A stretch of 64,000 bases of DNA from Chitinophaga pinensis. GTDB taxonomy: Bacteria > Bacteroidota > Bacteroidia > NS11-12g > UBA955. Of the stretch, positions 9,200 to 18,651 are shown one piece after another (position 1 is the stretch's first letter; every line of letters begins with the position of its first letter). Under the pieces are notes generated by a model. It ran no database searches, was not told where the DNA came from, and saw only the letters and a list, made by a program, of their open reading frames with translations. A program made the translations under genes and the position numbers. Location: the NCBI GenBank assembly GCA_945871905.1, contig CAMBXL010000002.1:260936-324935 (forward strand), in the 5' to 3' direction.

Positions 9200-9800
9200 T
9201 CAAAAACTTCCCGTTAATCCCACTTGAATTATTCCTTTTGAAATACCAATTTCTGTGTATGCACCAACATTCGGTGTCAACATTAACCTTGTGCCAAAGG
9301 TCAATTCGTCCCCTAAAGGAAAAAATCTTGTAACATTAAAATCCTGCTCCAAGAAATCATTACCCCCCCTTGTTGTCTTCATAATACCAACTTGCCTTTC
9401 TGTATCCCAACCCTAAACCGATGTATGAATCCACAACTTCACTCTTATTCAAATGAAAATTAAATCTAAATAGTATACTTTGAGTCCTTTTTCCAACTTT
9501 TGTGTTGAGTAAGCATGTATTTGTTTACTGAGTTTAAGTTATTTCATCATTCAGGTATGCATAGTTTAGCCCAAATCCTGTAACATCTGATAAACCAAAT
9601 TCATACTTAAAATAAAACGGCCCTGAGCTTCGGTGCTTAATATCTGTTCTATTGCTCGCACTTACTAAATCCTTAAAGACAACTGAAAAAAAATTTCCAG
9701 TTCCTATTCAAGCACTAATGTATGATTGACCTTGCTGAAAAGCCTGTCCATTTGCATTGAATGCAAGTAAAATTAATAGGGTAAAACTTACTTTTTTCAT
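9200..9800 (-). pseudogene. Broken outer-membrane beta-barrel protein gene
   Basis: From ATG 9800 the minus strand encodes a clear signal peptide (MKKVSFTLLILLAFNANGQA), then barrel-like segments (GPFYFKYEFGLSDVTGFG, VVDSYIGLGLGYRKASWYY) and, in a second frame, LTFGTRLMLTPNVGAYTEIG ending GLTGSF. The frame is interrupted by three in-frame stops (TGA after SYISA; then TAA and TAA after YLNDEIT). It then shifts inside a G7 run at 9363-9369. Removing one G rejoins the last 55 or so residues, giving an original product of about 199 residues resembling porin-type Bacteroidota barrels. Several independent lesions make a decayed gene more likely than phase variation or one sequencing error. Confidence 0.7.
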
Positions 9801-9845
9801 CGGTTTATAATTAATAGTGATACAATACTATCAATTATAAACGAA

Positions 9846-11222
9846 TTATTTTCTGATATAAATCATAGAACGTGAACTTCCCGAAACAAATTCCTTATAA
9901 AAATCATATTGGGTGGTATCTGGTTTAAAGGAATCAAAATTGCCAGGCTGACAATATATCTGATATTTATACGAGGCAATAAACATTAAGTCTGAATGGA
10001 AATTAAACTTTTTTACATAACCAACTCTTGAATCAATAGAAGCTTGTTTTAAAGGGAAACTGAATGAAAACGTATCACTGCTATACTTGCCTGAGTTGAT
10101 ATAATTAAATAACATTTGGTTTGATTTAATGTGATCTTTAAAACTTAAATTAACATCTGAAAATTTCTTGTAATCATTCATGTAATTTAGTTGAATTATA
10201 AATACCCCTATTATCAAAAGATAAGGCAAAAACTTATTTATCTTCACAAACCTATAAATGGATGTAGCAAATAAAATACTTACAACAGGCATTAATACAA
10301 TGAAATAACGTTCCAAACAGTGAGCTATTGATGAAAACAACACAAAACCAAAAGTAAAAATAAGCAGCAATAAAATCGACTTCTCTTTAAAGTCCCACTT
10401 AATTCTCTTAAAATAAACTACGGTGCTCAATAAAAGTAAGATTGTTAAAATAAAACGTCCTTGATTTACAAAAGAAAACTCAATTGAATAATCCCATGTT
10501 TTTTGAAGAATGCTATTGATTGTTAGTTTAGTTGCATTAAGATTATAAGGGTTTAAATACCACCCGTAGGCTGATTTTTGTGCCAAAAGAAATGCAGTAA
10601 ATACAGCTAATGGCAATAAAGAAATTGCTATTTTAAACCCTAATTTTTCCTTGTTTTTATTTAACACATAATCGAACAAAGGGAATACTAAAAATGCTAA
10701 AGCAATAACCAAACCTGTTTCCTTTGTTAATACCGCCATACTTGCAAAAATGGATGCTAATAGATATCTTCCTTTTAAATAAAACAACAACCCATAAACA
10801 ATATTAAAAGTTAAAAACACCTCAAGTAATACCAATGTAGATTGGGCATAAAATACTGGTTGGAACAATAAAATAACCATTGAAATAAAGGCTATAGCAT
10901 TGTTTTTACTTATAAATTGTGCTAGTAAAAAAGTGCCGAATGCTAATAAAAGACTAATCAATAAAATACAGGTGTGCATTAATGAAATTGAATATCCAAA
11001 TAGTTCATTTACAACAGACAGTAAAAATGGAAGTAACAAAGGATGTCCGAAACTGATTTCGGGAGGTACAGAAGATGGTAATAATGAAATATTATGGTCC
11101 ATCATATAAAGCACTGCATTGGAATATGCAGCCATTTCATCCCAAAAATAAGGCAAAAATAAATCTTGGTATTTAAATGCTGAAAAAATTAGCAAACATA
11201 AAATGCTCAATACTTTAAACAT
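9846..11222 (-). CDS. GT39/ArnT-like integral membrane glycosyltransferase
   Basis: A polytopic protein (about 458 residues, 10 or more hydrophobic segments) with the architecture of the dolichyl/undecaprenyl-phosphate sugar transferase superfamily. The family's acidic motif in the first external loop is present as YFWDEMAAY (residues 25-33), followed by GHPLLLPF near residue 55. The C-terminal 80 residues are hydrophilic and probably periplasmic. I prefer ATG 11222 (MFKVLSIL) to the GTG at 11246 because it begins directly with the first membrane segment. Substrate is unknown; transfer of a lipid-linked sugar to a surface glycan, lipid or protein is inferred. A second, distinct GT39-like protein lies at 20484. 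Confidence 0.78.
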   Translation of the reverse strand: MFKVLSILCLLIFSAFKYQDLFLPYFWDEMAAYSNAVLYMMDHNISLLPSSVPPEISFGHPLLLPFLLSVVNELFGYSISLMHTCILLISLLLAFGTFLLAQFISKNNAIAFISMVILLFQPVFYAQSTLVLLEVFLTFNIVYGLLFYLKGRYLLASIFASMAVLTKETGLVIALAFLVFPLFDYVLNKNKEKLGFKIAISLLPLAVFTAFLLAQKSAYGWYLNPYNLNATKLTINSILQKTWDYSIEFSFVNQGRFILTILLLLSTVVYFKRIKWDFKEKSILLLLIFTFGFVLFSSIAHCLERYFIVLMPVVSILFATSIYRFVKINKFLPYLLIIGVFIIQLNYMNDYKKFSDVNLSFKDHIKSNQMLFNYINSGKYSSDTFSFSFPLKQASIDSRVGYVKKFNFHSDLMFIASYKYQIYCQPGNFDSFKPDTTQYDFYKEFVSGSSRSMIYIRK

Positions 11223-11417
11223 ATCCTTTCTTAAACCTTGATTCACGTTACAAACCTAAATATAAAAACAAGGATATGAAAGTATTATCTGTGATTAAAT
11301 GATTAATTAAATAATACCTTAGATCTATTTTATGCCATTAAGACGCAAATTTATTAATCTAGTTTTATCATTTATTAGAAATATAGTTTGAGTTTTGCAG
11401 CTGTTATTCAAGTAATT

Positions 11418-12137
11418 ATGCCAAATACTTTCATTCACAAATCAAACTCAAGAGGTAAAGCCAATCACGGTTGGTTAAACAGCTTCCACACTTTTAGTTT
11501 TGCCAATTACCACCATCCTGAAAGAATGCATTTTGGTGTTCTTCGTGTTTTAAATGACGATACTGTTGCTGCGGGAATGGGATTTGGCAAACACCCTCAT
11601 GACAATATGGAAATTATTAGTATTCCATTGGAAGGCGAATTGCTTCACCAAGATACTATGGGTAACACTGCTATCATTAAAAAAGGTGACATTCAGGTGA
11701 TGAGTGCAGGAACAGGCATTTATCACAGTGAACAAAACAATAGCAAAAACGACACAGTCAAATTTTTACAAATCTGGATTTACCCAAACAAAAAAAATGT
11801 AGAACCAAGATATGACCAAATTGACTTAGCAAACCTTCTAAAAACCAACGAACTTGTTCAGATACTTTCGCCTAATCCTAACGATCAAGGGGTTTGGATT
11901 CATCAAAATGCTTGGTTTCACATGGGAAAACTAGAACCTAACCAAACTGTAAAATACACCCTTAAAGACCCTCAAAATGGCGTGTATTGTTTTGTATTAG
12001 AAGGCCAAGCTATGGTTGATTCTATTCAACTAAATGAAAGAGATGGAATGGGTATCTGGGAAATTAATTCATTTTCAATAGAATCTTTGTCAGAAAATTT
12101 GGAAATTCTATTGATGGAAGTACCTTTGAAATTGTAA
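11418..12137 (+). CDS. Pirin family cupin protein
   Basis: A 239-residue bicupin. Pirin signatures: GKANHGWLNSFHTFSFANY at the N-terminus and FGKHPHDNMEIIS with the metal-binding His residues and Glu, followed by HQDTMG and GTGIYHSE. Family members are Fe(II)-binding; some are quercetinases, many are uncharacterised. I chose ATG 11418 (MPNTFIHKS) over the in-frame TTG at 11388, because homologues start close to this point. A 9-bp perfect inverted repeat spans its stop codon, and dgkA follows 15 bases later. Confidence 0.9.
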   Translation: MPNTFIHKSNSRGKANHGWLNSFHTFSFANYHHPERMHFGVLRVLNDDTVAAGMGFGKHPHDNMEIISIPLEGELLHQDTMGNTAIIKKGDIQVMSAGTGIYHSEQNNSKNDTVKFLQIWIYPNKKNVEPRYDQIDLANLLKTNELVQILSPNPNDQGVWIHQNAWFHMGKLEPNQTVKYTLKDPQNGVYCFVLEGQAMVDSIQLNERDGMGIWEINSFSIESLSENLEILLMEVPLKL

Positions 12138-12151
12138 TTTTCTACAATTTC
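12128..12151 (+). repeat. Perfect 9-bp inverted repeat spanning the pirin stop codon
   Basis: GAAATTGTA (12128-12136) and TACAATTTC (12143-12151) flank a 6-base loop, overlapping the pirin TAA and ending 1 base before the dgkA ATG. There is no T-run after it, so it is not a typical terminator. A translational-coupling or RNA-processing hairpin is possible. Confidence 0.45.
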
Positions 12152-12152
12152 A

Positions 12153-12515
12153 ATGAAATCAAAAAGTAGGTTGAGCAGTTTCAGGTTTGCAATTAATGGT
12201 ATTAAACACTTTGTAAAAACTGAAAAAAACGCCAAAATCCATTTTCTTTTAGCTTTAATTGCATTGGCTTTGGGCTATGGTTTCAATATTTCCAATATTG
12301 AATGGATTTTAATATTAGTAAGCATTGGAGGCGTTATTTCATTGGAAATCATTAACACAAGTATTGAAAATATGGCTGATTTTATTCACGAAGGAATCCA
12401 TCCACAAATTAAAATTATTAAAGATTTGTCTGCAGGGGCAGTTCTTGTTTTTTCACTTGTTGCTTTTTTAATAGGTATAATCATCTTTATTCCTAAAATT
12501 TACACTTACTTTTAA
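12153..12515 (+). CDS. dgkA: Diacylglycerol kinase / undecaprenol kinase (DgkA family)
   Basis: A 120-residue integral membrane kinase with three transmembrane helices after an amphipathic N-terminal helix. The family motif ISLEIINTSIENMADF (about residues 64-79) contains the conserved Glu and Asn catalytic residues. In non-enterobacterial lineages this family often phosphorylates undecaprenol, feeding the lipid carrier for cell-wall and glycan synthesis, consistent with uppP elsewhere in the window; the substrate here is not decided by sequence. The gene begins 15 bases after the pirin gene. Confidence 0.9.
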   Translation: MKSKSRLSSFRFAINGIKHFVKTEKNAKIHFLLALIALALGYGFNISNIEWILILVSIGGVISLEIINTSIENMADFIHEGIHPQIKIIKDLSAGAVLVFSLVAFLIGIIIFIPKIYTYF

Positions 12516-12586
12516 CAAAAAGGTTATAAGTTATTGTCTTTCATCAATTTTTTGTTTTATTTTCGCAACCTAATAAAACGAATAAA

Positions 12587-12838
12587 ATGCAGTTTTTAGT
12601 AAAAATAGAAATAATGCCTCGCAAAGAGCTTTTGGATCCTCAAGGAAAAGCAGTAACAAATGGTTTGAACAATATAGGCTGTACTCAAATTAATGATGTA
12701 AGAGTTGGCAAATGCATTACTTATACCACTGTTGCTGACAGTGAAACTGCTGCTTTTGCTGAAGCTGAGCATGCTACTACAAAATTGTTAGCCAATCTGA
12801 TAATGGAAAGCTATAATATCTCTATTACAGCTTTATAA
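12587..12838 (+). CDS. purS: Phosphoribosylformylglycinamidine synthase subunit PurS
   Basis: An 83-residue small subunit of the three-part FGAM synthase (PurSQL) in purine synthesis. It has the standard layout: a beta strand MQFLVKIEIMPR, the LLDPQGKAV loop, GCTQINDVRVGK, and a C-terminal helix with KLLANLIMESY. Length is typical. purQ and purL are not in this window, so the complex is encoded at more than one place or the organism keeps PurS beside a longer PurL; this cannot be told here. The flavoprotein gene follows after 15 bases. Confidence 0.92.
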   Translation: MQFLVKIEIMPRKELLDPQGKAVTNGLNNIGCTQINDVRVGKCITYTTVADSETAAFAEAEHATTKLLANLIMESYNISITAL

Positions 12839-12853
12839 GTTTAATTAGTATTA

Positions 12854-14092
12854 ATGCTTGATGTTGCCATTATAGGTGGAGGTGCTGCAGGTTTTTTTGC
12901 AGCCATCAATATCAAATACCAACATCCCAACCTAAAAGTCGCCATTTTTGAAAAATCAAAAACTGTACTTGGTAAAGTAAGTATAAGTGGCGGTGGTAGA
13001 TGCAATGTAACACATTCTTGTTTTGATAATTCACAATTAATTTCCTACTACCCTCGAGGAAACAAAGAATTATTGACCGTATTCAATCGTTTCAATCCCC
13101 AAAATACAATTGAATGGTTCAAACAAAGAAATATTAACTTAAAAACAGAATCTGATGGAAGAATGTTTCCTGAAAGCAACCAATCTGAAACCATCATTAA
13201 TTGCTTTCTTTCGGAATGTAAGCAACTTCATATTCCTATTTATATTCAAAAACCTCTGCTTGATTTCCATTCCAAAGAGGACATGTCGTTTACTTTATTC
13301 TTTGAAAATGAAACCGTAAACTGCCATAAACTGGTTTTCACTTCAGGGAGCAGTGAATTTATGTGGAACATGCTCAAAAAGAAAGGCATTCCAATAATAG
13401 AACCCGTGCCTTCTCTGTTTACTTTTAACATCAAGCACCCTCTTATTAATGGCCTTCAAGGTTTATCAGTGAAACATGCAACTGTTTCTTGTACCTTTGA
13501 TAAAGACTTGTTAAAGAAACATCAACTAAAAAAAGACCAATTGTCCCAATCGGGACCTCTGTTAATTACACATTGGGGATTAAGCGGACCTGCTGTTTTA
13601 AAACTTTCTTCAATAGGTGCAAGAATTTTTAATGACCAAAGTTATCAATTCTCCATTCAAGTCAATTGGATTAATGATTCGCTTGACAATACCATATTAC
13701 AACTCAAAAAACTAAAAGAATCTAACTCCAAAAAGAAAACTACTAATACACCTTTTACCAATTTGCCAAGTCGATTATGGGAATCTATGTGTGCTTTACT
13801 CAAAATAGAAACGAAAAACTGGGGGGATTTAAGTCAAAATGAAATCAATAAATTAGCCATTTTTTTGACAGAGAGTCCTTTTGATGTGAATGGTAAAAGT
13901 ACTTTTAAAGAAGAGTTTGTGACCGCAGGAGGGATAGATTTGAAAGCTGTAGATTTTAAATCTATGCAATCAAAACAAATCAAAAATTTATTTTTTGCTG
14001 GTGAAGTGTTAAATATCGATGCGCTGACCGGTGGTTTTAATTTTCAAGCAGCCTGGAGTGAAGCATGGATTATTAGCCAAAACATTGCTTAA
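12854..14092 (+). CDS. NAD(P)/FAD-dependent oxidoreductase, HI0933/YhiN (BaiN-like) family
   Basis: A 412-residue flavoprotein. The N-terminal dinucleotide fold has IIGGGAAGFFAAIN, followed by the family's GKVSISGGGRCNVTH motif at residues about 37-52 and a C-terminal FAD-contact segment (FFAGEVLNIDALTGGFNFQAAWSEA). HI0933 members are widespread and mostly uncharacterised; one clostridial relative reduces bile-acid intermediates, which should not be assumed here. The stop shares TTAA with the convergent rodA stop. Confidence 0.9.
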   Translation: MLDVAIIGGGAAGFFAAINIKYQHPNLKVAIFEKSKTVLGKVSISGGGRCNVTHSCFDNSQLISYYPRGNKELLTVFNRFNPQNTIEWFKQRNINLKTESDGRMFPESNQSETIINCFLSECKQLHIPIYIQKPLLDFHSKEDMSFTLFFENETVNCHKLVFTSGSSEFMWNMLKKKGIPIIEPVPSLFTFNIKHPLINGLQGLSVKHATVSCTFDKDLLKKHQLKKDQLSQSGPLLITHWGLSGPAVLKLSSIGARIFNDQSYQFSIQVNWINDSLDNTILQLKKLKESNSKKKTTNTPFTNLPSRLWESMCALLKIETKNWGDLSQNEINKLAIFLTESPFDVNGKSTFKEEFVTAGGIDLKAVDFKSMQSKQIKNLFFAGEVLNIDALTGGFNFQAAWSEAWIISQNIA

Positions 14093-15426
14093 CTGAATCT
14101 ACTCAATTCATTCACCCTGTTTGCATCAAGTTTTAAAAATGTAAACAACATCAAACTAAAACTTATAAGTGAAGAACCTCCATAACTCATAAACGGCAAA
14201 GGAATACCTATTACAGGCAATAATCCCATGGCCATGCCAATGTTGATGAAAAAGTGAAACAAAATAATAGAACCAGTGGAATAGCCAAACACTCTACTAA
14301 ATGTATTCTTTTGTCTTTCGGCCAAATAAAAAATGCGTCCAATAAAAAACAAATACAGTCCGATAAATAGAACTGAACCTATAAATCCATACTCTTCACC
14401 TACGGTACAAAAAATAAAATCGGTGTGTTGTTCAGGCACTAATTTAGCCTTCGTTTGAGTGCCATTATTAAAGCCATTACCAATCCATTGTCCTGCACCT
14501 ATACTAATTTTGGACTGACGGACATTGTAACTGTAATCTCGTTTTGATTTCATTTTGTCTTCCTTTTTAGGTAATTCAACTTTGAAGAAAGAAAAGCCAT
14601 TTGTTTTATTGGCATAATACTCCTCAACATCTTGATTTAATGTTACCAATATTCTCTGCTGTTGATGAGGCTTAAGTATTGATGTGAATACAAAATCTAA
14701 ACTCAAAATAAAACCAACCGATAAGGTAACTACCAAAATGGAGGCAACTATCAACTGTTTATGCTTTTTGTACATAAAGATTATAAAAGTCAAAATCAAT
14801 AATAATCCTATGATAATATACAAAGAAGGGTATAAAATAGTTAAGACAAAAATTAGTACTAAGTAAAAACCCAATATAAGCCACCAACCTGACAGTCCTT
14901 CACGAAAAAGAACCAATATAAAACTCAAAAACACCAATGCTGATCCAGTATCATTTTGTGCAAGAGTTAATAGCATTGGAAAAAAGATAATTGCAAAACA
15001 AATACCCATATTTCTTTTTCCCTCAAACTTGATGACATATGTTCCCAAAAACTTAGCCAATGCCAAGCCAGTGGCATATTTAGCAAACTCACTAGGTTGT
15101 AATTTAAATGCACCTATTTTAAACCAAGCTTGTGCACCTTTGTTAAAAGACCCTGTTGCTAATAAAACAATTAACAACAATATAACAACCACATAAATAC
15201 CGTATGCTGAATAGTTAAAAAACTTGAAATCAGTCAGTAATACCAAAAAAACAATAAGCGCACTCGCAGACATCCAAATTATTTGTTTCCCATATTCCAT
15301 TTTAAAATCAAATAGAAAATGATGTTCTAAAGTATTATTGGCTGAATAAATATTTACTGCACCAAACATCACAATAATGATATACAGGCCAACGGTTAGC
15401 CAATCTATATGTAATTTTTCTTCCAT
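14089..15426 (-). CDS. rodA: Rod-shape determining protein RodA (SEDS glycosyltransferase)
   Basis: A 445-residue SEDS-family peptidoglycan polymerase with about ten membrane segments. It is the partner of PBP2 in the elongasome. Visible motifs are AWFKIGAFKLQPSEFAK in the first half, the GNGFNNGTQTKAKLVPEQHTDFIF loop region containing the PEQHTDFI signature, and MPFMSYGGSSLISF at the C-terminus. A hydrophilic insertion of about 60 residues between the middle helices (around residues 255-305) makes it longer than the E. coli protein, as is usual in Bacteroidota. It starts 1 base after the pbp2 stop and ends the mre operon. Confidence 0.95.
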   Translation of the reverse strand: MEEKLHIDWLTVGLYIIIVMFGAVNIYSANNTLEHHFLFDFKMEYGKQIIWMSASALIVFLVLLTDFKFFNYSAYGIYVVVILLLIVLLATGSFNKGAQAWFKIGAFKLQPSEFAKYATGLALAKFLGTYVIKFEGKRNMGICFAIIFFPMLLTLAQNDTGSALVFLSFILVLFREGLSGWWLILGFYLVLIFVLTILYPSLYIIIGLLLILTFIIFMYKKHKQLIVASILVVTLSVGFILSLDFVFTSILKPHQQQRILVTLNQDVEEYYANKTNGFSFFKVELPKKEDKMKSKRDYSYNVRQSKISIGAGQWIGNGFNNGTQTKAKLVPEQHTDFIFCTVGEEYGFIGSVLFIGLYLFFIGRIFYLAERQKNTFSRVFGYSTGSIILFHFFINIGMAMGLLPVIGIPLPFMSYGGSSLISFSLMLFTFLKLDANRVNELSRFS

Positions 15427-15427
15427 A

Positions 15428-17266
15428 TTATTTGGGATTGTAAACAGAGTTTTCCAATAATGATGTTGTTATCATTCGATTGTACAAATCGAGACGTGTT
15501 GAAGGTGCTTTTTTATCTTTTACCAAATAATGTTCTATCATCAAATTGGCTATTGGTGCTGCAAAGGTTGCTCCAAATCCACCATTTTCAACCATTACAC
15601 AAATTGCAATTTGGGGATTTTCGCGTGGAGCAAAAGCAATGTAAATGGAATGGTCTTTACCATGTGGATTTTGAGCAGTTCCGGTTTTTGCGCAAATATC
15701 AATCCCTTCTATTCCTGTCCTTCCTGCTGTCCCCCCCGGTTTGGTTACCATAGACATACCGCTTATGATTGTATCAAAATGTTTTGCATCAATCATTGTG
15801 TATCTTTTTTCTTTAAATTCAGTTGGAACAAAATAAGAATCACCAATTGATTTTACAACATGCGGTGTTATAAACCAACCTTTATTGGCAATAATAGCTG
15901 CTACATTAGCCATTTGCAATGGCGTTAAACCAACTTCTCCCTGACCAATTGACATAGACACAACATTTGCTGAACGCCAATTTTTTCCAAAAACTTTTAC
16001 AAAATAATCGTTGTGTTTTATTATCCCTTTTGACTCTTCAGGTAAATCTATTCCTGTTTTTACACCTATTCCAAAACTCAACAAGTATTCTGTCCATTTT
16101 TTATAAGCCACTTGCACCGAACCGTATTTAGGATTGTCTAAAATAGCACGATAAACATGACAATAATAAGCATTACAACTGTTTTTAATACTATTCTCTA
16201 AGTCAAGTGGCGAGGCATGAGCATGGCAACCAACAGTTAAACTTCCCATCCTATAACCTCCTGCACATGGAAAAGTTGTGGAGGGTTCTATTATCCCTTC
16301 TTGCAATCCAATCAATGCCTGAACTAATTTAAAAGTTGAGCCTGGAGGATAAGGCGCTTTTAATGCTCTGTTAAAAAGGGGTTTACTTGGGTCAATTAAT
16401 AATCGGGCGAAATTTTTGTTTCTCTCTTGACCTACCAATAAGTTGGGATCATAATTTGGGCTATTGACAATACTCAATATTTCACCTGTTTTAGGTTCTA
16501 TTGCAACAATAGAACCTATTTTATTCCCTAATAATTGTTCTCCAAATCTTTGTAAATCTATGTCTACCGATGAAAAGATATTTTGCCCTGGAATAGGAAC
16601 ACTGTCAAATTTACCGCCTGCGAAACTGCCTTGTTGTCGGCTGAATTTATCAACCAAAACGACTCTTCTTCCCTTTTTTCCTCTTAAGTAAAATTCATAA
16701 GACTTTTCCATTCCAGAAATACCCAATATATCTCCTGGCTTGTAATAAGGCTGCTCTACTACTATTTTTTCAGAAGCTTCACCCAAATAACCTAACAAAT
16801 GTGCAGCCCCCTGAATATTATAACGTCTGTCAATTTTTGATTCGATGTAAAAAGCAGGAAATTGATGTATAATTTCTTGCAAACTCGTCAACATTTCGAA
16901 TGGCAAATTTTTGTAAAAAATAGAGGCTTGTCTAGAATTGTATCTTGCTGCTTTTTTTAATCTTTTATCAAAATTGATGGTATCAATGTTTAAAAACTTA
17001 CTAAGGGTATATTTATCCGTCTCTAGTGTTTTATCTGGAACAACCATTAAATCGTAAAGAGCATCATTATAAACCATTAAGTTCCCGAATCTATCCAAAA
17101 TAGTCCCTCTTGGTGGGTTTAATGTTATCTCATTAGAACCGTATGCCTGTGCTTTGTAGTAGTTAGAAGAGTCAACAATTTGTAGGAAATACAAGCGAAT
17201 GCTGAAAATAATACCAATTCCAATTAGAAAAATAATAATCAGCAAAAATTTATTACTCTTTTCCAT
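15428..17266 (-). CDS. mrdA: Penicillin-binding protein 2 (elongation transpeptidase)
   Basis: A 612-residue class B PBP that cross-links peptidoglycan during lateral growth. It has one N-terminal membrane anchor (residues about 7-27), a dimerisation domain with RGTILDRFGN, then the transpeptidase domain: PPGSTFKL with nucleophile Ser near residue 309, the SCN triad in IKNSCNAYYCH, and KTGTAQNPHG near residue 527. It lies between mreD (6 bases) and rodA (1 base), which fixes it as the RodA partner rather than the divisome FtsI. Confidence 0.95.
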   Translation of the reverse strand: MEKSNKFLLIIIFLIGIGIIFSIRLYFLQIVDSSNYYKAQAYGSNEITLNPPRGTILDRFGNLMVYNDALYDLMVVPDKTLETDKYTLSKFLNIDTINFDKRLKKAARYNSRQASIFYKNLPFEMLTSLQEIIHQFPAFYIESKIDRRYNIQGAAHLLGYLGEASEKIVVEQPYYKPGDILGISGMEKSYEFYLRGKKGRRVVLVDKFSRQQGSFAGGKFDSVPIPGQNIFSSVDIDLQRFGEQLLGNKIGSIVAIEPKTGEILSIVNSPNYDPNLLVGQERNKNFARLLIDPSKPLFNRALKAPYPPGSTFKLVQALIGLQEGIIEPSTTFPCAGGYRMGSLTVGCHAHASPLDLENSIKNSCNAYYCHVYRAILDNPKYGSVQVAYKKWTEYLLSFGIGVKTGIDLPEESKGIIKHNDYFVKVFGKNWRSANVVSMSIGQGEVGLTPLQMANVAAIIANKGWFITPHVVKSIGDSYFVPTEFKEKRYTMIDAKHFDTIISGMSMVTKPGGTAGRTGIEGIDICAKTGTAQNPHGKDHSIYIAFAPRENPQIAICVMVENGGFGATFAAPIANLMIEHYLVKDKKAPSTRLDLYNRMITTSLLENSVYNPK

Positions 17267-17272
17267 TAACTA

Positions 17273-17800
17273 TTAATTTCTTGAAGGTTTATATAATAAA
17301 TTCTCTAATATTAATATCAATAAAAACGTAAATAAACTACTGACTATAACAGATGGCAAAACGTAAGAGAAGAAATTACGACCTAAGGATTCGATTAAAA
17401 TAAAAAAGAAGTGATAAATGGTCGTAAAACCAAGAAAATAGAACCATTTCCATGTTTTACTTTTTTTGGATGTCCATGCTTTATTATCCTCATCGCGACC
17501 AGAAATAGCACTGTCAACATCTAGTACTACATAATATCTAAAAAAACCTATTAGTGTTGAAACTGCAGCATGAATTCCCCATGAATTAAAAAAGAAATCG
17601 ACCAATAAACCTGAGAAAAAAGCGAGTAAAATTTGCTGAACATGCGTGTAGCTTACAGGTAACAATAGCAGGAAAAAAACTATTATTTGAGGTTGAAATA
17701 AATAGCCAAAATTAAACCCTAAAATAAGATTATTAAGTATAAATAGTTGAATGAATATCAACAACAAAAACACTGCAATTTGTTTTAATAAGTTAATCAT
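17273..17800 (-). CDS. mreD: Rod-shape determining protein MreD
   Basis: A 175-residue inner-membrane protein with five or six hydrophobic helices, the size and hydropathy expected of MreD. Sequence conservation in this family is weak; the call rests mainly on its place between mreC and pbp2 with spacers of 2 and 6 bases. A hydrophilic loop (about residues 100-118, rich in D, K and W) faces the cytoplasm. It is expected to link MreC to PBP2/RodA in the elongasome. Confidence 0.88.
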   Translation of the reverse strand: MINLLKQIAVFLLLIFIQLFILNNLILGFNFGYLFQPQIIVFFLLLLPVSYTHVQQILLAFFSGLLVDFFFNSWGIHAAVSTLIGFFRYYVVLDVDSAISGRDEDNKAWTSKKSKTWKWFYFLGFTTIYHFFFILIESLGRNFFSYVLPSVIVSSLFTFLLILILENLLYKPSRN

Positions 17801-17802
17801 TC

Positions 17803-18645
17803 TTAGGGGTTACTTATGATGGTTTGTTTTTCTAATTGCTCTATTTCCGATTTGAACAAATCAATTACAATATATACATTTTGAATTTTGCCAAAATTCA
17901 CGCTAGACTTAATAGTTGCTTTAAAAAACGGGTCTGAACTACTTTGCTTAATTTCACTAACTAAACCTATTGGAATATTTTCGGGGAATATTTTGGTGTA
18001 AGGGCTAGTAACCAAATGGTTGCCTACTTTCAAAGCTTCATATTTATTGATTCCTTTGAGAGCTAAAAATAATGGATCTTTCCCGTCCCACTCTACACTC
18101 CCTTTGGTGTATGAAAGCTCTTTTATTTTAGGAACTATCTTGAATTTGTTGGTACTCAACAAAGAAACCACAATACTATAATTTTCTGAAACACGTTCCA
18201 CAATCCCTACCACACCTTCCGGACAAAACACACCCATTCCTTGTTCAATTCCTGATGCTTTTCCTCTATTAATTGTTATGTAGTTGTTAGCCCTATTGGT
18301 AGAATTTGCTATAATTTGAGCAGGCAAATATTTGTATCTTTGTTTGTAAACAGTATCATTGATTTCAAATATTTTTTTGGACTCAATGACATAGTTTGAT
18401 TTTAAATGTTGACGTAACATCAAATTTTCATTAGTCAAGGCTTCATTTTTTTGGTATAAAGCAACATAATCAAACAAGTGATTATTTACTTCATTTATTT
18501 TGGCACTTATTTTTTTGGTATTGTTAAAATAGTAGGCCGACTGGTATACGTTATTTCTAACAATTATAATTATGCAAAATAGTTCAAGTAGTAGAAACAA
18601 CAAAACATGTAGTTTTCGCTGTATGTACTTGAAAATAGAATTCAT
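17803..18645 (-). CDS. mreC: Rod-shape determining protein MreC
   Basis: A 280-residue bitopic protein: one membrane segment (residues about 12-30), a short coiled coil with NEALTNENLMLRQ, then the periplasmic double beta-barrel region with NYITINRGKASGIEQGMGV and GVVGIVERVSENYSIV motifs. MreC activates PBP2 in the elongation complex. It is 6 bases downstream of mreB and 2 bases upstream of mreD. Confidence 0.93.
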   Translation of the reverse strand: MNSIFKYIQRKLHVLLFLLLELFCIIIIVRNNVYQSAYYFNNTKKISAKINEVNNHLFDYVALYQKNEALTNENLMLRQHLKSNYVIESKKIFEINDTVYKQRYKYLPAQIIANSTNRANNYITINRGKASGIEQGMGVFCPEGVVGIVERVSENYSIVVSLLSTNKFKIVPKIKELSYTKGSVEWDGKDPLFLALKGINKYEALKVGNHLVTSPYTKIFPENIPIGLVSEIKQSSSDPFFKATIKSSVNFGKIQNVYIVIDLFKSEIEQLEKQTIISNP

Positions 18646-18651
18646 TTAGAA

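Noticed and set aside
9363-9369. G7 run considered as a phase-variation switch
   Set aside because: Three additional in-frame stops upstream mean slippage here could not restore the protein, so decay is the better explanation.
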